A stretch of DNA of 64,000 nucleotides from Bradyrhizobium sp. CCGB12 (GTDB lineage Bacteria > Pseudomonadota > Alphaproteobacteria > Rhizobiales > Xanthobacteraceae): positions 3,100,001-3,164,000 of the forward strand of contig NZ_JANADO010000001.1 in the NCBI RefSeq assembly GCF_024199845.1. The letters are read 5' to 3'. This document shows positions 18,400 to 26,418 of this stretch, in pieces. The translations under genes were made by a program, and so were the position numbers. Under the pieces are notes generated by a model that saw only the letters and a list, made by a program, of their open reading frames with translations, had not been told where the DNA came from and did not search any database. The number at the start of each line of letters is the position of its first letter. Position 1 is the stretch's first letter.

Positions 18400-19119
18400 C
18401 TACGCCCTTCGCATCAGCTTGAGCGAGGCCGCCAGCCGCAGGCTGCGCTTGCCGGCGAGCGCGATTCCTTCGAGCTCGCCACTGTCTTCCGTACAGGTTC
18501 CGGAGAAGCCGATCCCGACCTCGTAGCCGCCGAACACGGGATTTTCGTCCTTCGCCGGCGTGTGCTCCTGGTTCAGCATCTCGCCCTTCCAGCGGCCGTC
18601 CGCCGAGGAATAGGAGCCGAGATAATAGAAGAACGCATCGCCGCCGAGGATGCGGCCGTCCATCAGCAGCATCACGCCGGAGAGGCCGGCGTCGATGCCG
18701 TCGAGCGCACGGAGGTGGATGGAGTATAGCCCGTTGACGATACCGCCGGGGCCGACAGTGCCGCGCGGCGGCAGCGCCTCGTCGTCGAGCGGCGCGAGAT
18801 TGGCCCAGAACACGCTGCCCGGCACTGGCTCGGCCTTGCCCTCGAACAGGATCGTCGACCCTTCCGTCCTGCCGCGCACCTTGATCGCGGCGACGTCGGT
18901 GCCCATCAGCGGCTTGTAATTGGGATCCTCGTTGTGGCGCTCGGTGATGACATTGGCCTCGATCGCGCCGTCGCTGACCTCATAGGTCCCGAGATGCGCG
19001 AAAGCGGAATTGCCACCCAGCATCTTGCCATTGTGCATGCACATGATGCTACGGCCGAAGGCGCCGCCAACGCCGTATTCAACCTTGTAAAGTCCGTCCA
19101 GCAATGTCTTGAACCGCAA
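18400..19119 (-). CDS. Protein with two GrlR-like domains (copy A)
   Basis: About 239 residues from a TTG start; an internal TTG at 19104 may be the true start because the paralogue begins at the equivalent point. Residues 7-110 and 127-239 each resemble GrlR-family regulatory domains, with the hallmarks GLYKVEY...GKMLGGNSAFAHLGTYE and GLYSIHLR...GRILGGDAFFYYLGSY. GrlR of enteropathogenic E. coli binds and blocks the activator GrlA; no GrlA-like gene is nearby. It is a close paralogue of the gene at 21638-22339. Confidence 0.72.
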   Translation of the reverse strand: MRFKTLLDGLYKVEYGVGGAFGRSIMCMHNGKMLGGNSAFAHLGTYEVSDGAIEANVITERHNEDPNYKPLMGTDVAAIKVRGRTEGSTILFEGKAEPVPGSVFWANLAPLDDEALPPRGTVGPGGIVNGLYSIHLRALDGIDAGLSGVMLLMDGRILGGDAFFYYLGSYSSADGRWKGEMLNQEHTPAKDENPVFGGYEVGIGFSGTCTEDSGELEGIALAGKRSLRLAASLKLMRRA

Positions 19120-19216
19120 AATCGGAAAAGGATCGTGGGCTACCTAGCATCGTCGCTGCACTGGAGCCACCGGCTTTTCAGCGCACGTCCCCTCGCGGGA
19201 GGGCTCGCCGACACGA

Positions 19217-19325
19217 TGCCATTATGCCCCTGTTTTGCCCGACGGGTCAAATTGATTTCGCAAAATCCGTATGTTTGCGATTTCAATGACTTGGCTACTG
19301 TGCATGGGGTTGTTTTGCGACTTTT
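19217..19325. repeat. Probable dispersed intergenic repeat
   Basis: This AT-richer block, beginning CCCCTGTTTTGCCCGACGGG, resembles from memory a repeat scattered through Bradyrhizobium intergenic regions. Only one copy is in the window, so the repeat status cannot be shown here. It separates GrlR copy A from the next small gene. Confidence 0.4.
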
Positions 19326-19355
19326 GTGTCCCGGTGTCGAAAAGGTTGCACGCGC

Positions 19356-19505
19356 CTAGTGACGCTTGAAGTACTGCACTTCGCGCTCGTGCTTCTCGGC
19401 GGCCGCACGGTTCTTGAAGGTCCCGAGATTGCGGCGCTTGCCGGTCTTGGGATTCACCTTGCGCGAATAGAGGCGATATTCGCCGGATGCGAGTTTGCGG
19501 ATCAT
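19356..19505 (-). CDS. Small basic conserved-looking protein
   Basis: A 49-residue, strongly basic protein beginning MIRKLASGEYRLYSRK, then NPKTGKRRNLGTF and AAEKHEREVQYFKRH. The ATG follows GGGAGA at good spacing. The pattern is familiar from short hypothetical proteins of Bradyrhizobiaceae. Its charge suggests nucleic-acid binding, but no function is known. An upstream extension in the same frame has no ribosome site and overlaps the divergent gene. Confidence 0.7.
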   Translation of the reverse strand: MIRKLASGEYRLYSRKVNPKTGKRRNLGTFKNRAAAEKHEREVQYFKRH

Positions 19506-19621
19506 GGTTGCATCTCCCGGTCTGCCCATGGCAACGACCGGCGCAGGGTCAAGTTCCCAGCGAGCCCTATCCGATCGCGGCCGGCTTCGAACCTGCCGCG
19601 GCAAGCGCGCGACCAAGCGGC

Positions 19622-20080
19622 ATGGATACGTCGCAGCCATCGGCCGAGGACGAGATCAGCGCAATCATCGCCAGCGCCGCGAAACAGCCGCTGCTCGATG
19701 CAGCCTACGCGCTCTGGCGCCAGCGCTACCGGCTGGGCACGATCGAGGGCCGTCCGACCGCCGAAGAGATCCGCATCAATCGCACCCTCACGCCGGAGCA
19801 GTTCAGCGCGAAATACCGCAGCGAACGCGACCACGCCCATGAAGGGCCGATGTTCGGTTATTTGAAGCGCGCCCATCCGCGCGCCGACGATCAAGCGATC
19901 GGAGAGGCCATCATCACGGCCGTCAAATTCGAAGACGCGTACAACAAGCACTTCGACTGGAACGGCGATTTCTGGGATTGCGTGGTGCGCGCGGTGGCGC
20001 AGGCCGCGCGAAAATATCCCTTCTATCTCGAGACCACCTATCGCGACGCCCGCAACGATCTCGCCTACTACATGAAGTGA
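19622..20080 (+). CDS. Conserved-looking hypothetical protein
   Basis: A 152-residue soluble protein without signal peptide or membrane helix. The ATG at 19622 gives MDTSQPSAEDE; longer in-frame starts lie in the divergent small gene's leader and are less likely. It contains mostly helical, acidic sequence and a tryptophan-rich core (NKHFDWNGDFWDCVVRA). It converges with the Sel1 gene two bases away. No family is recognised. Confidence 0.6.
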   Translation: MDTSQPSAEDEISAIIASAAKQPLLDAAYALWRQRYRLGTIEGRPTAEEIRINRTLTPEQFSAKYRSERDHAHEGPMFGYLKRAHPRADDQAIGEAIITAVKFEDAYNKHFDWNGDFWDCVVRAVAQAARKYPFYLETTYRDARNDLAYYMK

Positions 20081-20081
20081 A

Positions 20082-20903
20082 CTAGAAGCACAGCGTGGTG
20101 ACGAGCTTGCCTTGCTTGTCCTTGATCGCATAGGGGCAGCGCAGCCGCTCCAGCGCCTTCTTGGCGTCCTCGTCGCCGAGCGCTGCGGCACGCTCGTAAT
20201 AGGCTTTTGCGGCGTCCTTGTCCTTCGGACCGCCGCGGCCTTCCTGCGCGAAGGCGCCCATTCGCTCCAGCGCGCCGGGATGGTTCTGCGCGGCCGCCTT
20301 CTCGAACTGCGCACGCGCCGCCGCATCGTCCTTCGCACCGCCCGTGCCTTCGGAGAGCATCAGGCCGAGCTGGTACTGCGCCTCCGCGTTGGTCTCGGCG
20401 GCCTTGCCCAGCAGCGCGCGTGCCTGCGCGGGATCGGCCGGCGCGGCGCCACCTGCGCCGCCGAGCGCGGCGAGATTGCTGACACCGCGGGGATTGCCGG
20501 CCTGCGCCGCCTTCTCGAACAGTTTTCGCGCCTGCGCTTCATCCTTCGCAACGCCGGAGCCGGTGCCGTAGGCCACGCCGAGCTCGACCATCGCCGCGCT
20601 CGATCCCTTGTCCGCGGCCTTGCGCCAGGCGACGATCGCCTCGCCTGTTTGCCTGTTGGCCGCATAGGCGCGGCCGAGTTCGAACATCGCCCGCCGCGAG
20701 GATGGCGCAGCCTGCTTGCAGAACTTGATGGCGGTCGCGATGTCGGACGCCGCGATGTCAGTTACCCCCTTCACATCAACCGGCTTGTCGGGATCGCTGG
20801 GATCGGCCGCCAGGCGGTCGCACAGGACGAGATCGGCCGATTGCGCCTGTGCCGCCGCGGGCGCCGCGAGCGCTAACAGGGCTGCGAGGAAATGAGTGCG
20901 CAT
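20082..20903 (-). CDS. Secreted Sel1-repeat protein
   Basis: A 273-residue protein with a signal peptide ending near AAAQAQS. Four to five Sel1-type tetratricopeptide repeats follow, for example AMVELGVAYGTGSGVAKD and AQYQLGLMLSEGTGGAKDD, each ending in a helix such as ARKLFEKAAQAG. Two cysteines at the end (RLRCPYA, TTLCF) may pair. Sel1 proteins act as periplasmic scaffolds. It is the third gene of a short operon with GrlR copy B and the ModA-like gene, 32 bases behind the latter. Confidence 0.82.
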   Translation of the reverse strand: MRTHFLAALLALAAPAAAQAQSADLVLCDRLAADPSDPDKPVDVKGVTDIAASDIATAIKFCKQAAPSSRRAMFELGRAYAANRQTGEAIVAWRKAADKGSSAAMVELGVAYGTGSGVAKDEAQARKLFEKAAQAGNPRGVSNLAALGGAGGAAPADPAQARALLGKAAETNAEAQYQLGLMLSEGTGGAKDDAAARAQFEKAAAQNHPGALERMGAFAQEGRGGPKDKDAAKAYYERAAALGDEDAKKALERLRCPYAIKDKQGKLVTTLCF

Positions 20904-20935
20904 GATCGCCACGTTGCGTCCCGGCCCCGGCAAAT

Positions 20936-21619
20936 TCAAGGCTCGAGTCCCGATTGGCGGAGCACGGGCACGACCTCCGGCGATGCCAGATAGCGCAGCA
21001 GCCGGTCGGCGGCTTCGGCACGTCTGGCATTCGCCATGCGTCCGGCGGAGAACACGGCCGGCGTCTGCAATCCATGCGGGATCGGACCGACGACCTCGAT
21101 GCCGCCAACCTGCTTCAGCTCGCTGATCTGCTGCACGGCGAGGTCAGCCTCGCCGCTGATGAGCCGCTCCGCCGTAAAGCCCTGCTCCACGATGGTGGCC
21201 TTGGCATTGATCTCCGCTGCTATGCCCATCCGCACGATCAGCTGGGCGAAATACACGCCGCTCGCGCCAAGCCGCGAATAGGCGACGGACTGCGCCGCGA
21301 GCAGCGTCTCGCGCAGCGCGGCTTCGCTGACGATGCCGGGATGCGCCTGCCCTGCCCGCACGGCGATGCCAACGAAGGAGCGCGCCAGATCAACCGCGCT
21401 CGCGGCGACCACGCGGCCCTCGTCGATCATCTCGTCGAGCCCCTCGCGCGTGAGGATGACGAGATCGGCGGCCTCGCCGTCCCGCAGCCGCTTGAGCAGC
21501 GCCAGGGTCGGCGCGAAGTCGGCATCGACATGGATGCCGCTGGCGGCTTCGAAGGCCGAAGACAGGCTGCGCATCGCGCCCATCAGGCCGAGCGTCGAGA
21601 GCATGCGGACATTTTCCAT
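20936..21619 (-). CDS. ModA-like substrate-binding-fold protein without signal peptide
   Basis: A 227-residue protein of the type 2 periplasmic-binding fold. FEAASGIHVDADFAPTLAL, then GEAADLVILTREGLDEM and the late ADLAVQQISELKQVGG follow the molybdate-binding ModA pattern. No export leader is present from the ATG at 21619, nor from a TTG two codons earlier, so it may act in the cytoplasm or be mis-started. It lies 18 bases behind GrlR copy B. No ModB or ModC partner is nearby. Confidence 0.72.
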   Translation of the reverse strand: MENVRMLSTLGLMGAMRSLSSAFEAASGIHVDADFAPTLALLKRLRDGEAADLVILTREGLDEMIDEGRVVAASAVDLARSFVGIAVRAGQAHPGIVSEAALRETLLAAQSVAYSRLGASGVYFAQLIVRMGIAAEINAKATIVEQGFTAERLISGEADLAVQQISELKQVGGIEVVGPIPHGLQTPAVFSAGRMANARRAEAADRLLRYLASPEVVPVLRQSGLEP

Positions 21620-21637
21620 GTGCAATTCCTGTCGCGA

Positions 21638-22339
21638 TCAGGCGCGGTGCATCAGCTTGAGGGTCGCGGTCAGGCGCAGGCTTCGCTTGCCGGCGAGCGC
21701 CGCGGCCTCGAGCACCGCCTGTTCGCTGTCATAGCTACCGGAGAAGCCGATGCCGACCTCGTGGCCGCCGAAGATCGGATCGTCCTTGGCCGGCGTGTGC
21801 TCCTGATTGAGGATCTGCCCCTTCCAGCGGCCCTTCGCGGCGGTGTAGCTGCCGAGATAATAGAACGCGGCATCGCCGCCGAGGATGCGGCCCTGATTGA
21901 GCAGCATCACGCCAGTGAGCCCGCCATCGAGGCCGTCGAGCATGCGCAGATGGATCGAGTACAGGCCATCGGCAATGCCGCCTTCGCCGACGCCGCCGGC
22001 GATCGGCACCTCGTCTTCCCTGATCGGCGTCATCACCGACTGGAAGGGCACGCCCGGCAGCTCCTTCAACTCACCCTTGAAGCGATAGAGATCGCCGTCC
22101 GCCCAGCCCTTCGCGATCAAGGTCGCATCGTCGGTGCCGGCCATGGCGCGGTAGTTCGGATCGGGATTGTGGCGGACGGTCTTGATCACGACGTCGACGC
22201 CAACTTCGGTCTTCTCATAGGTGCCGATATGGGCGAAGGCCGAATTGCCGCCGAGCATCTTGCCATTGCCGGCATGCATCACGGCCCGGCCGACGTTGTC
22301 GCCGAGCTGAAATCTGACCTTGTAGAAGCCTTCAATCAC
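21638..22339 (-). CDS. Protein with two GrlR-like domains (copy B)
   Basis: A 233-residue protein from a GTG start with the same two-domain layout as copy A; the C-terminal domain is very close (GLYSIHLRMLDGLDGG, LNQEHTPAKD, FGGHEVGIGFSG, RSLRLTATLKLMHRA). It is soluble, with no leader. It heads an operon with the ModA-like and Sel1 genes. By analogy with GrlR it may be an anti-activator or a ligand sensor, but no partner is identified. Confidence 0.72.
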   Translation of the reverse strand: MIEGFYKVRFQLGDNVGRAVMHAGNGKMLGGNSAFAHIGTYEKTEVGVDVVIKTVRHNPDPNYRAMAGTDDATLIAKGWADGDLYRFKGELKELPGVPFQSVMTPIREDEVPIAGGVGEGGIADGLYSIHLRMLDGLDGGLTGVMLLNQGRILGGDAAFYYLGSYTAAKGRWKGQILNQEHTPAKDDPIFGGHEVGIGFSGSYDSEQAVLEAAALAGKRSLRLTATLKLMHRA

Positions 22340-22458
22340 CAGCCGTGTCCCCGGCCCTGCGCATCCGGGTCCACTCTATCCCGCTTTCGGCGGCGATGGA
22401 CAAGTTTCGCGCGGCCGAGACTGACAGGCCACAGGAACGACCGTCATCAGAACGCAAA

Positions 22459-22490
22459 AATCCGCCGGAGCCTTGCAGCTCCGGCGGATT
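22459..22490 (-). terminator. Rho-independent terminator of glnII
   Basis: A perfect 13-base-pair GC-rich stem (arms 22459-22471 and 22478-22490) with a 6-base loop is followed on the minus strand by a T-run. It lies 32 bases after the glnII stop and is well placed to end that transcript. Confidence 0.88.
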
Positions 22491-22521
22491 GAAAGCCAAC
22501 CCGGGCCAGCCCGGGAGGATC

Positions 22522-23556
22522 TTAGGCGGCCGCCTTCTTGTCGGCGGGCACGGACGCGATCGTCTTCAGGATCTGCGAAGCGATCTGGTAGGGGTCGCCT
22601 TGCGAGTTCGGGCGGCGGTCTTCCAGGTAGCCCTTGTAGCCGTTGTTGACGAAGGAGTGCGGAACGCGGATCGAGGCGCCGCGGTCGGCAACGCCGTAGC
22701 TGAACTTGTTCCACGGCGCGGTCTCGTGCTTGCCGGTCAGACGCTTGTCGTTGTCCGGGCCGTAGACCGCGATGTGGTCCATCAGGTTCTTGTCGAAGGC
22801 CGCCATCAAGGCCTCGAAGTACTCCTTGCCGCCGACCGTACGCATGTACTCGGTCGAGAAGTTGGCGTGCATGCCGGAGCCGTTCCAGTCGGTGTCGCCG
22901 AGCGGCTTGCAGTGAAATTCGATGTCGATGCCGTACTTCTCGGTGAGGCGCAGCATCAGGTAGCGGGCCATCCACATCTGGTCGGCAGCGGTCTTGGAGC
23001 CCTTGCCGAAGATCTGGAATTCCCACTGGCCCTTGGCGACTTCCGCGTTGATGCCTTCATGGTTGATGCCGGCAGCAAGGCAGAGGTCGAGATGCTCTTC
23101 GACGATCTTGCGGGCGACGTCGCCGACGTTCGAGTAGCCGACGCCGGTGTAGTACGGACCCTGCGGCGCCGGATAGCCTGATGTCGGGAAGCCGAGCGGA
23201 CGGCCATCCTTGTAGAAGAAGTACTCCTGCTCGAAGCCGAACCAGGCGCCGGCGTCATCGAGGATGGTGGCGCGCTTGTTGGAGGCGTGCGGGGTCTTGC
23301 CATCGGGCATCATGACTTCGCACATCACGAGCACGCCGTTGGTGCGGGCAGCGTCCGGGAAGACGGCGACCGGCTTCAGCACGCAATCGGAGCTGTGGCC
23401 TTCGGCCTGCTGGGTGGAGGAGCCATCGAAGCCCCAGAGCGGAAGCTGCTCGAGCGTCGGGAACGACGCGAATTCCTTGATCTGAGTTTTGCCGCGCAAA
23501 TTCGGAGTCGGCGTATATCCGTCGAGCCAGATGTACTCGAGCTTATACTTGGTCAT
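22522..23556 (-). CDS. glnII: Glutamine synthetase type II
   Basis: Joins glutamate and ammonia with ATP to make glutamine in the cytoplasm. The 344 residues are close to the eukaryotic-type GSII length, and the fingerprints match: LPLWGFDGSSTQQAEG, then FGFEQEYFFY, INHEGINAEVAKGQWEFQ and the ATP-site KHETAPWNKFSYGVADRG. The ATG at 23556 follows AGAGAGG. A -24/-12 promoter upstream indicates nitrogen-status control through sigma-54 and probably NtrC. A strong terminator follows. Confidence 0.97.
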   Translation of the reverse strand: MTKYKLEYIWLDGYTPTPNLRGKTQIKEFASFPTLEQLPLWGFDGSSTQQAEGHSSDCVLKPVAVFPDAARTNGVLVMCEVMMPDGKTPHASNKRATILDDAGAWFGFEQEYFFYKDGRPLGFPTSGYPAPQGPYYTGVGYSNVGDVARKIVEEHLDLCLAAGINHEGINAEVAKGQWEFQIFGKGSKTAADQMWMARYLMLRLTEKYGIDIEFHCKPLGDTDWNGSGMHANFSTEYMRTVGGKEYFEALMAAFDKNLMDHIAVYGPDNDKRLTGKHETAPWNKFSYGVADRGASIRVPHSFVNNGYKGYLEDRRPNSQGDPYQIASQILKTIASVPADKKAAA

Positions 23557-23639
23557 TGAGCCTCTCTGTAGATGATGCGAAAGGTGGGGTTGAGAGCCCC
23601 GCACGTTTGTACCCGGCCATCATCGGCCGGCCCCCTACA

Positions 23640-23654
23640 AGCATTTTGCGTGCC
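23640..23654 (-). promoter_or_regulatory. Sigma-54 (-24/-12) promoter of glnII
   Basis: On the minus strand the sequence reads TGGCACGCAAAATGC, with the invariant GG and GC ten bases apart, one mismatch from the TGGCACG-N4-TTGC consensus. Transcription would start near 23628, leaving a leader of about 70 bases. Nitrogen-limited expression of glnII from such a promoter is known in rhizobia. Confidence 0.8.
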
Positions 23655-23656
23655 AA

Positions 23657-24090
23657 AAGGCCGCAGTCTCCAAGGTTCTCCTCGGGGCAGGCTCCTCTCC
23701 GCCCGACGGCCGCTTGTCCACAGCGGCATGCGTCACAGCCGCGCACCTTCGCGTGAAGCTGCACCGCAAAATCCCGCGGAAAACGCCTGATTCTGGAGCA
23801 GGCCGCCTGGTCCCCCACGTCGCCGATGAAACGCGCATCAACGCCCGGCAATTTTCGCAAAGTCTTCGCCCGTGCCTAGCAACTTTTGGAATGGCCCCAG
23901 CGTTGGTCATCTGCGCGGTGCTTTGGAGGGTGCAGAAGGCTGCCTGCCTACAAATTAGGCGGAAACTGATTTCCTTTTCAGCACTTTGCAATTCGGGATG
24001 CGCGGCCGATATGGGGATTCCGGTAACCACAATCGAACGAGTCGGGCGCACCATGGAGGCCAAGGCGCTTTCGACCAAGGAGAAATCGCA
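23657..24090. other. Upstream control region between glnII and the DUF2735 gene
   Basis: About 430 bases between divergent genes, with no supportable coding sequence. Short GCACC/GGTGC elements occur around 23741-23761 and 23920-23936 and could be parts of NtrC sites, but no full TGCACC-N5-GGTGCA palindrome was seen. Confidence 0.4.
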
Positions 24091-24294
24091 ATGATGAACA
24101 ATGGTCTGAGTCACGGATCTGCGAAGATCTACCAATTCCCCGCCGGGGGCCGTGCGGCTCTCGCAGGACGCCGCCATGGCGAGACCCGCCTTCCCGCCGA
24201 TCACGCGTCGCTTCCCGCGAACGTCTCGATCTGCAGCGACAGCTGGTACCATCAGGAAGCGGTCGACGAAGCCAAGCCGAAATGGGATCGCTGA
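24091..24294 (+). CDS. DUF2735 family small protein
   Basis: A 67-residue soluble protein. The start HGSAKIYQFPAGGRAALAGR and the tail SWYHQEAVDEAKP match the DUF2735 pattern, which in rhizobia is commonly found beside glnII. The ATG follows AAGGAGAAAT. The function is unknown; the location suggests a role in nitrogen metabolism. It is followed by a terminator. Confidence 0.8.
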   Translation: MMNNGLSHGSAKIYQFPAGGRAALAGRRHGETRLPADHASLPANVSICSDSWYHQEAVDEAKPKWDR

Positions 24295-24352
24295 TGCCTG
24301 TGGCTGGTTTGATACCGCCGCGCCCTCGCAAGCGCTCGGCGGCAGTTCGAAA

Positions 24353-24386
24353 AAAGGGTCGAAACAACGATGTTTCGGCCCTTTTT
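24353..24386 (+). terminator. Rho-independent terminator after DUF2735 gene
   Basis: A 13-base-pair stem (24353-24365 with 24372-24384, one T-G wobble) and a 6-base loop are followed by a short T-run. It lies 58 bases after the DUF2735 stop. Confidence 0.85.
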
Positions 24387-24406
24387 AATTCCAGCTGCCT
24401 ACCCGG

Positions 24407-24734
24407 CTAGATCCCGGGCTTTTCAACCACCGCGCAGGCCGTGACCGGCCGCTTCAGGTGCTTCACCGTGGTAGGCCCGGACTTGGGAATCCTCAGCGTG
24501 ACCCCCGCCCCCCGAATAACGCGCTCCCGACACCGCCAGCCGCTTGGCGAGCGTCACCGGCTCGCCGTCGATCTGGAGGAATGCGCGCTTGTCATCGTCA
24601 TAAAGCCCGACGATGAACTGCGTACCATCGGCGCAGCGGTAGGTTTGGAAGGTTTGCGCATCGGCCTGCCGCGAACCGAGAACTCCAGCTGCAAGCAGGG
24701 TGATAGCCAAAACAATGGCCTTGTGTCGGTCCAT
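24407..24734 (-). pseudogene. MliC-like lysozyme inhibitor gene with 1-base frameshift
   Basis: The frame from ATG 24734 encodes a signal peptide (ITLLAAGVLGSRQADAQ), then TYRCADGTQFIVGLYDD and LAKRLAVSGARYSGGG, the pattern of C-type lysozyme inhibitors (MliC/PliC). In the C-run 24502-24513 the frame is lost. Removing one base restores VTLRIPKSGPTTVKHLKRP and TACAVVEKPG, ending at the TAG at 24407-24409. As read, the protein ends at 24423 with a foreign tail. This is either a real inactivating insertion, phase variation, or a homopolymer sequencing error. Confidence 0.78.
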
Positions 24735-24803
24735 GATCGCCCCCTGTAATGGACTCAAGGACGCCGCAGCGCGTCCAATGGAACCATAACCCAAGCTGAT
24801 CCC

Positions 24804-25562
24804 ATGCAAGACTCTTCCCTGAAAGACTCCCCTGCCCGCCACCTCGCCCTGCAAGGCGCCAGCAATTTTCGCGATCTCGGCGGCTATCCGACCACCGACG
24901 GCCGCACCACCCGCTGGCGGCACATCTTCCGCTCCAACCATCTCGGCCAGCTCACCGCGGCCGACATCGAGATCGTCAGAGCGCTGGGCGTGCGAAGCGC
25001 ATTCGATTTCCGTGGGCTTCAGGAGCGTGCAGCCGGCGTCTGCGTCGTGAACGAGATCACAGTACATTCGCTGCCGATCGAGCCGACTGTCGTCGCGGCG
25101 CTGCGCGCCGAGCTCGCGAGGGGCACGCTGACGGCGCCGGTCGCGCTGGAGCTCATGCGCGAATCCTATCGCAACTACGTTCGCCACAACACGCACAGCT
25201 TTCGCAACCTGTTCGGCCATCTCCTGGAAGACCGCGCGCCGCTCGTGATCCATTGCACAGCGGGCAAGGATCGCACCGGCTTTGCCAGCGCGCTGATCCT
25301 TCATGCGCTCGGCGTCGCCGATGACGTCATTGCCGAGGACTATTTGCTGACCAACCAGCACTACAAGCGCGATGCGACGGCGGCCATCGACCTGCCGGAG
25401 GACGTCCGCAATGCCATCGGCAGCGTCGAAGCCTCTTACCTTGCTGCAGCCTTCGAAGCCGTTGGCAAGGACTATGGCGATATCGAAACCTATCTGCGCG
25501 ACGGCCTCAAGCTCGGCACGGTCGAGCGGACCGCGCTGAAGGAGCGCTATCTGCAGGCGTGA
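24804..25562 (+). CDS. Tyrosine/serine protein phosphatase, Y_phosphatase3 family
   Basis: A 252-residue soluble protein. The N-terminal LQGASNFRDLGGYPTTDGR is the diagnostic start of this family, and the catalytic P-loop HCTAGKDRTG (C-x5-R) lies near residue 155. Relatives dephosphorylate proteins or phosphoinositides. It is divergent from the MliC-like gene and appears single. Confidence 0.9.
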   Translation: MQDSSLKDSPARHLALQGASNFRDLGGYPTTDGRTTRWRHIFRSNHLGQLTAADIEIVRALGVRSAFDFRGLQERAAGVCVVNEITVHSLPIEPTVVAALRAELARGTLTAPVALELMRESYRNYVRHNTHSFRNLFGHLLEDRAPLVIHCTAGKDRTGFASALILHALGVADDVIAEDYLLTNQHYKRDATAAIDLPEDVRNAIGSVEASYLAAAFEAVGKDYGDIETYLRDGLKLGTVERTALKERYLQA

Positions 25563-26312
25563 TCAGGATTGCCGATCGGCGGGAAGCCAGCTTGCGGCCA
25601 GGACGGCGTCTGTGATCGCTCGGCAAAGCGCTTTGGAAACCTGGAGCGTGCTCCAGTCGCTTTGATGGAGCATGTCGGGACAATCCGTAGGATCGAGCAA
25701 TTGCTCGAACGATACGCCGTTCTGCACGTGCCAATGCCTCATCAGGGCCCAACGCTGAAACACGTTGACCTTTTTAGTTTCCGCGATCCTGCGGATCTCC
25801 ATGACCATCTTTTCCGAAAGCTCCGCCTTGTCGTCACGGAGCATGGCCGTCCCATATTGCGGATCGATCAACACGACGTCCATCGGCTGCTCTCGCGGCT
25901 GAAGCAACCGGTGCACCCCGTCGGTGATCGCGTCGACAACATCCTTGAACTTGTACTTATCTTTGTGAAAGACCGCGTTGGTACCGATCTGCCAAAGCAC
26001 CAGCGAGGGGCTGTCGGGAAAGATATCGGTCTTGAAGCGTTTCAACTCTTCCGGTGCTTCCTGCCCGCCCTTGCCCCGGTTTAAGACATCGATCCGAGTG
26101 TTCGGTAATGGCTCGGCATAGTGCTGCCGCAGATACATCTCGAGGCGATAGGGGCAAGGCACGACGTCCGCCCGTCCAGCCGTCGAGGACGATCCCATCG
26201 CGACGATACGAACCGGCTCTGATCCGCGCAGCGCATTGAACAGGTTTCGCAGCGGGTGTTGGAGCTTGATGATGCCTTGGGGAGCGTCCACGGCCGGCAG
26301 ACTCTCGGACAT
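25563..26312 (-). CDS. SGNH/GDSL-family hydrolase
   Basis: A 249-residue protein. Catalytic blocks can be read in order: IVAMGSSSTAG (nucleophile serine), NRGKGGQE (block II glycine), WQIGTNA (block III asparagine) and DMLHQSD (Asp-x-x-His). The ATG at 26312 follows GGAGGGG; an upstream in-frame extension overlaps the divergent dehydrogenase leader and is unlikely. No signal peptide is seen, so it is probably cytoplasmic. The ester substrate is unknown. Confidence 0.85.
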   Translation of the reverse strand: MSESLPAVDAPQGIIKLQHPLRNLFNALRGSEPVRIVAMGSSSTAGRADVVPCPYRLEMYLRQHYAEPLPNTRIDVLNRGKGGQEAPEELKRFKTDIFPDSPSLVLWQIGTNAVFHKDKYKFKDVVDAITDGVHRLLQPREQPMDVVLIDPQYGTAMLRDDKAELSEKMVMEIRRIAETKKVNVFQRWALMRHWHVQNGVSFEQLLDPTDCPDMLHQSDWSTLQVSKALCRAITDAVLAASWLPADRQS

Positions 26313-26418
26313 ATCAATCCCCTCCCGCCATCCAAGGTTGCGTCGATCATTCAGCCTTGAAGCCGCCGCCATTGCAAGTCCAATTCGAGCGGAGCAATGG
26401 TCGGCGCGAACTGAAACA

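Noticed and set aside
23741..23761. Possible NtrC binding site upstream of glnII
   Set aside because: Only half-site-like GCACC elements are seen; no full palindrome could be found by eye.
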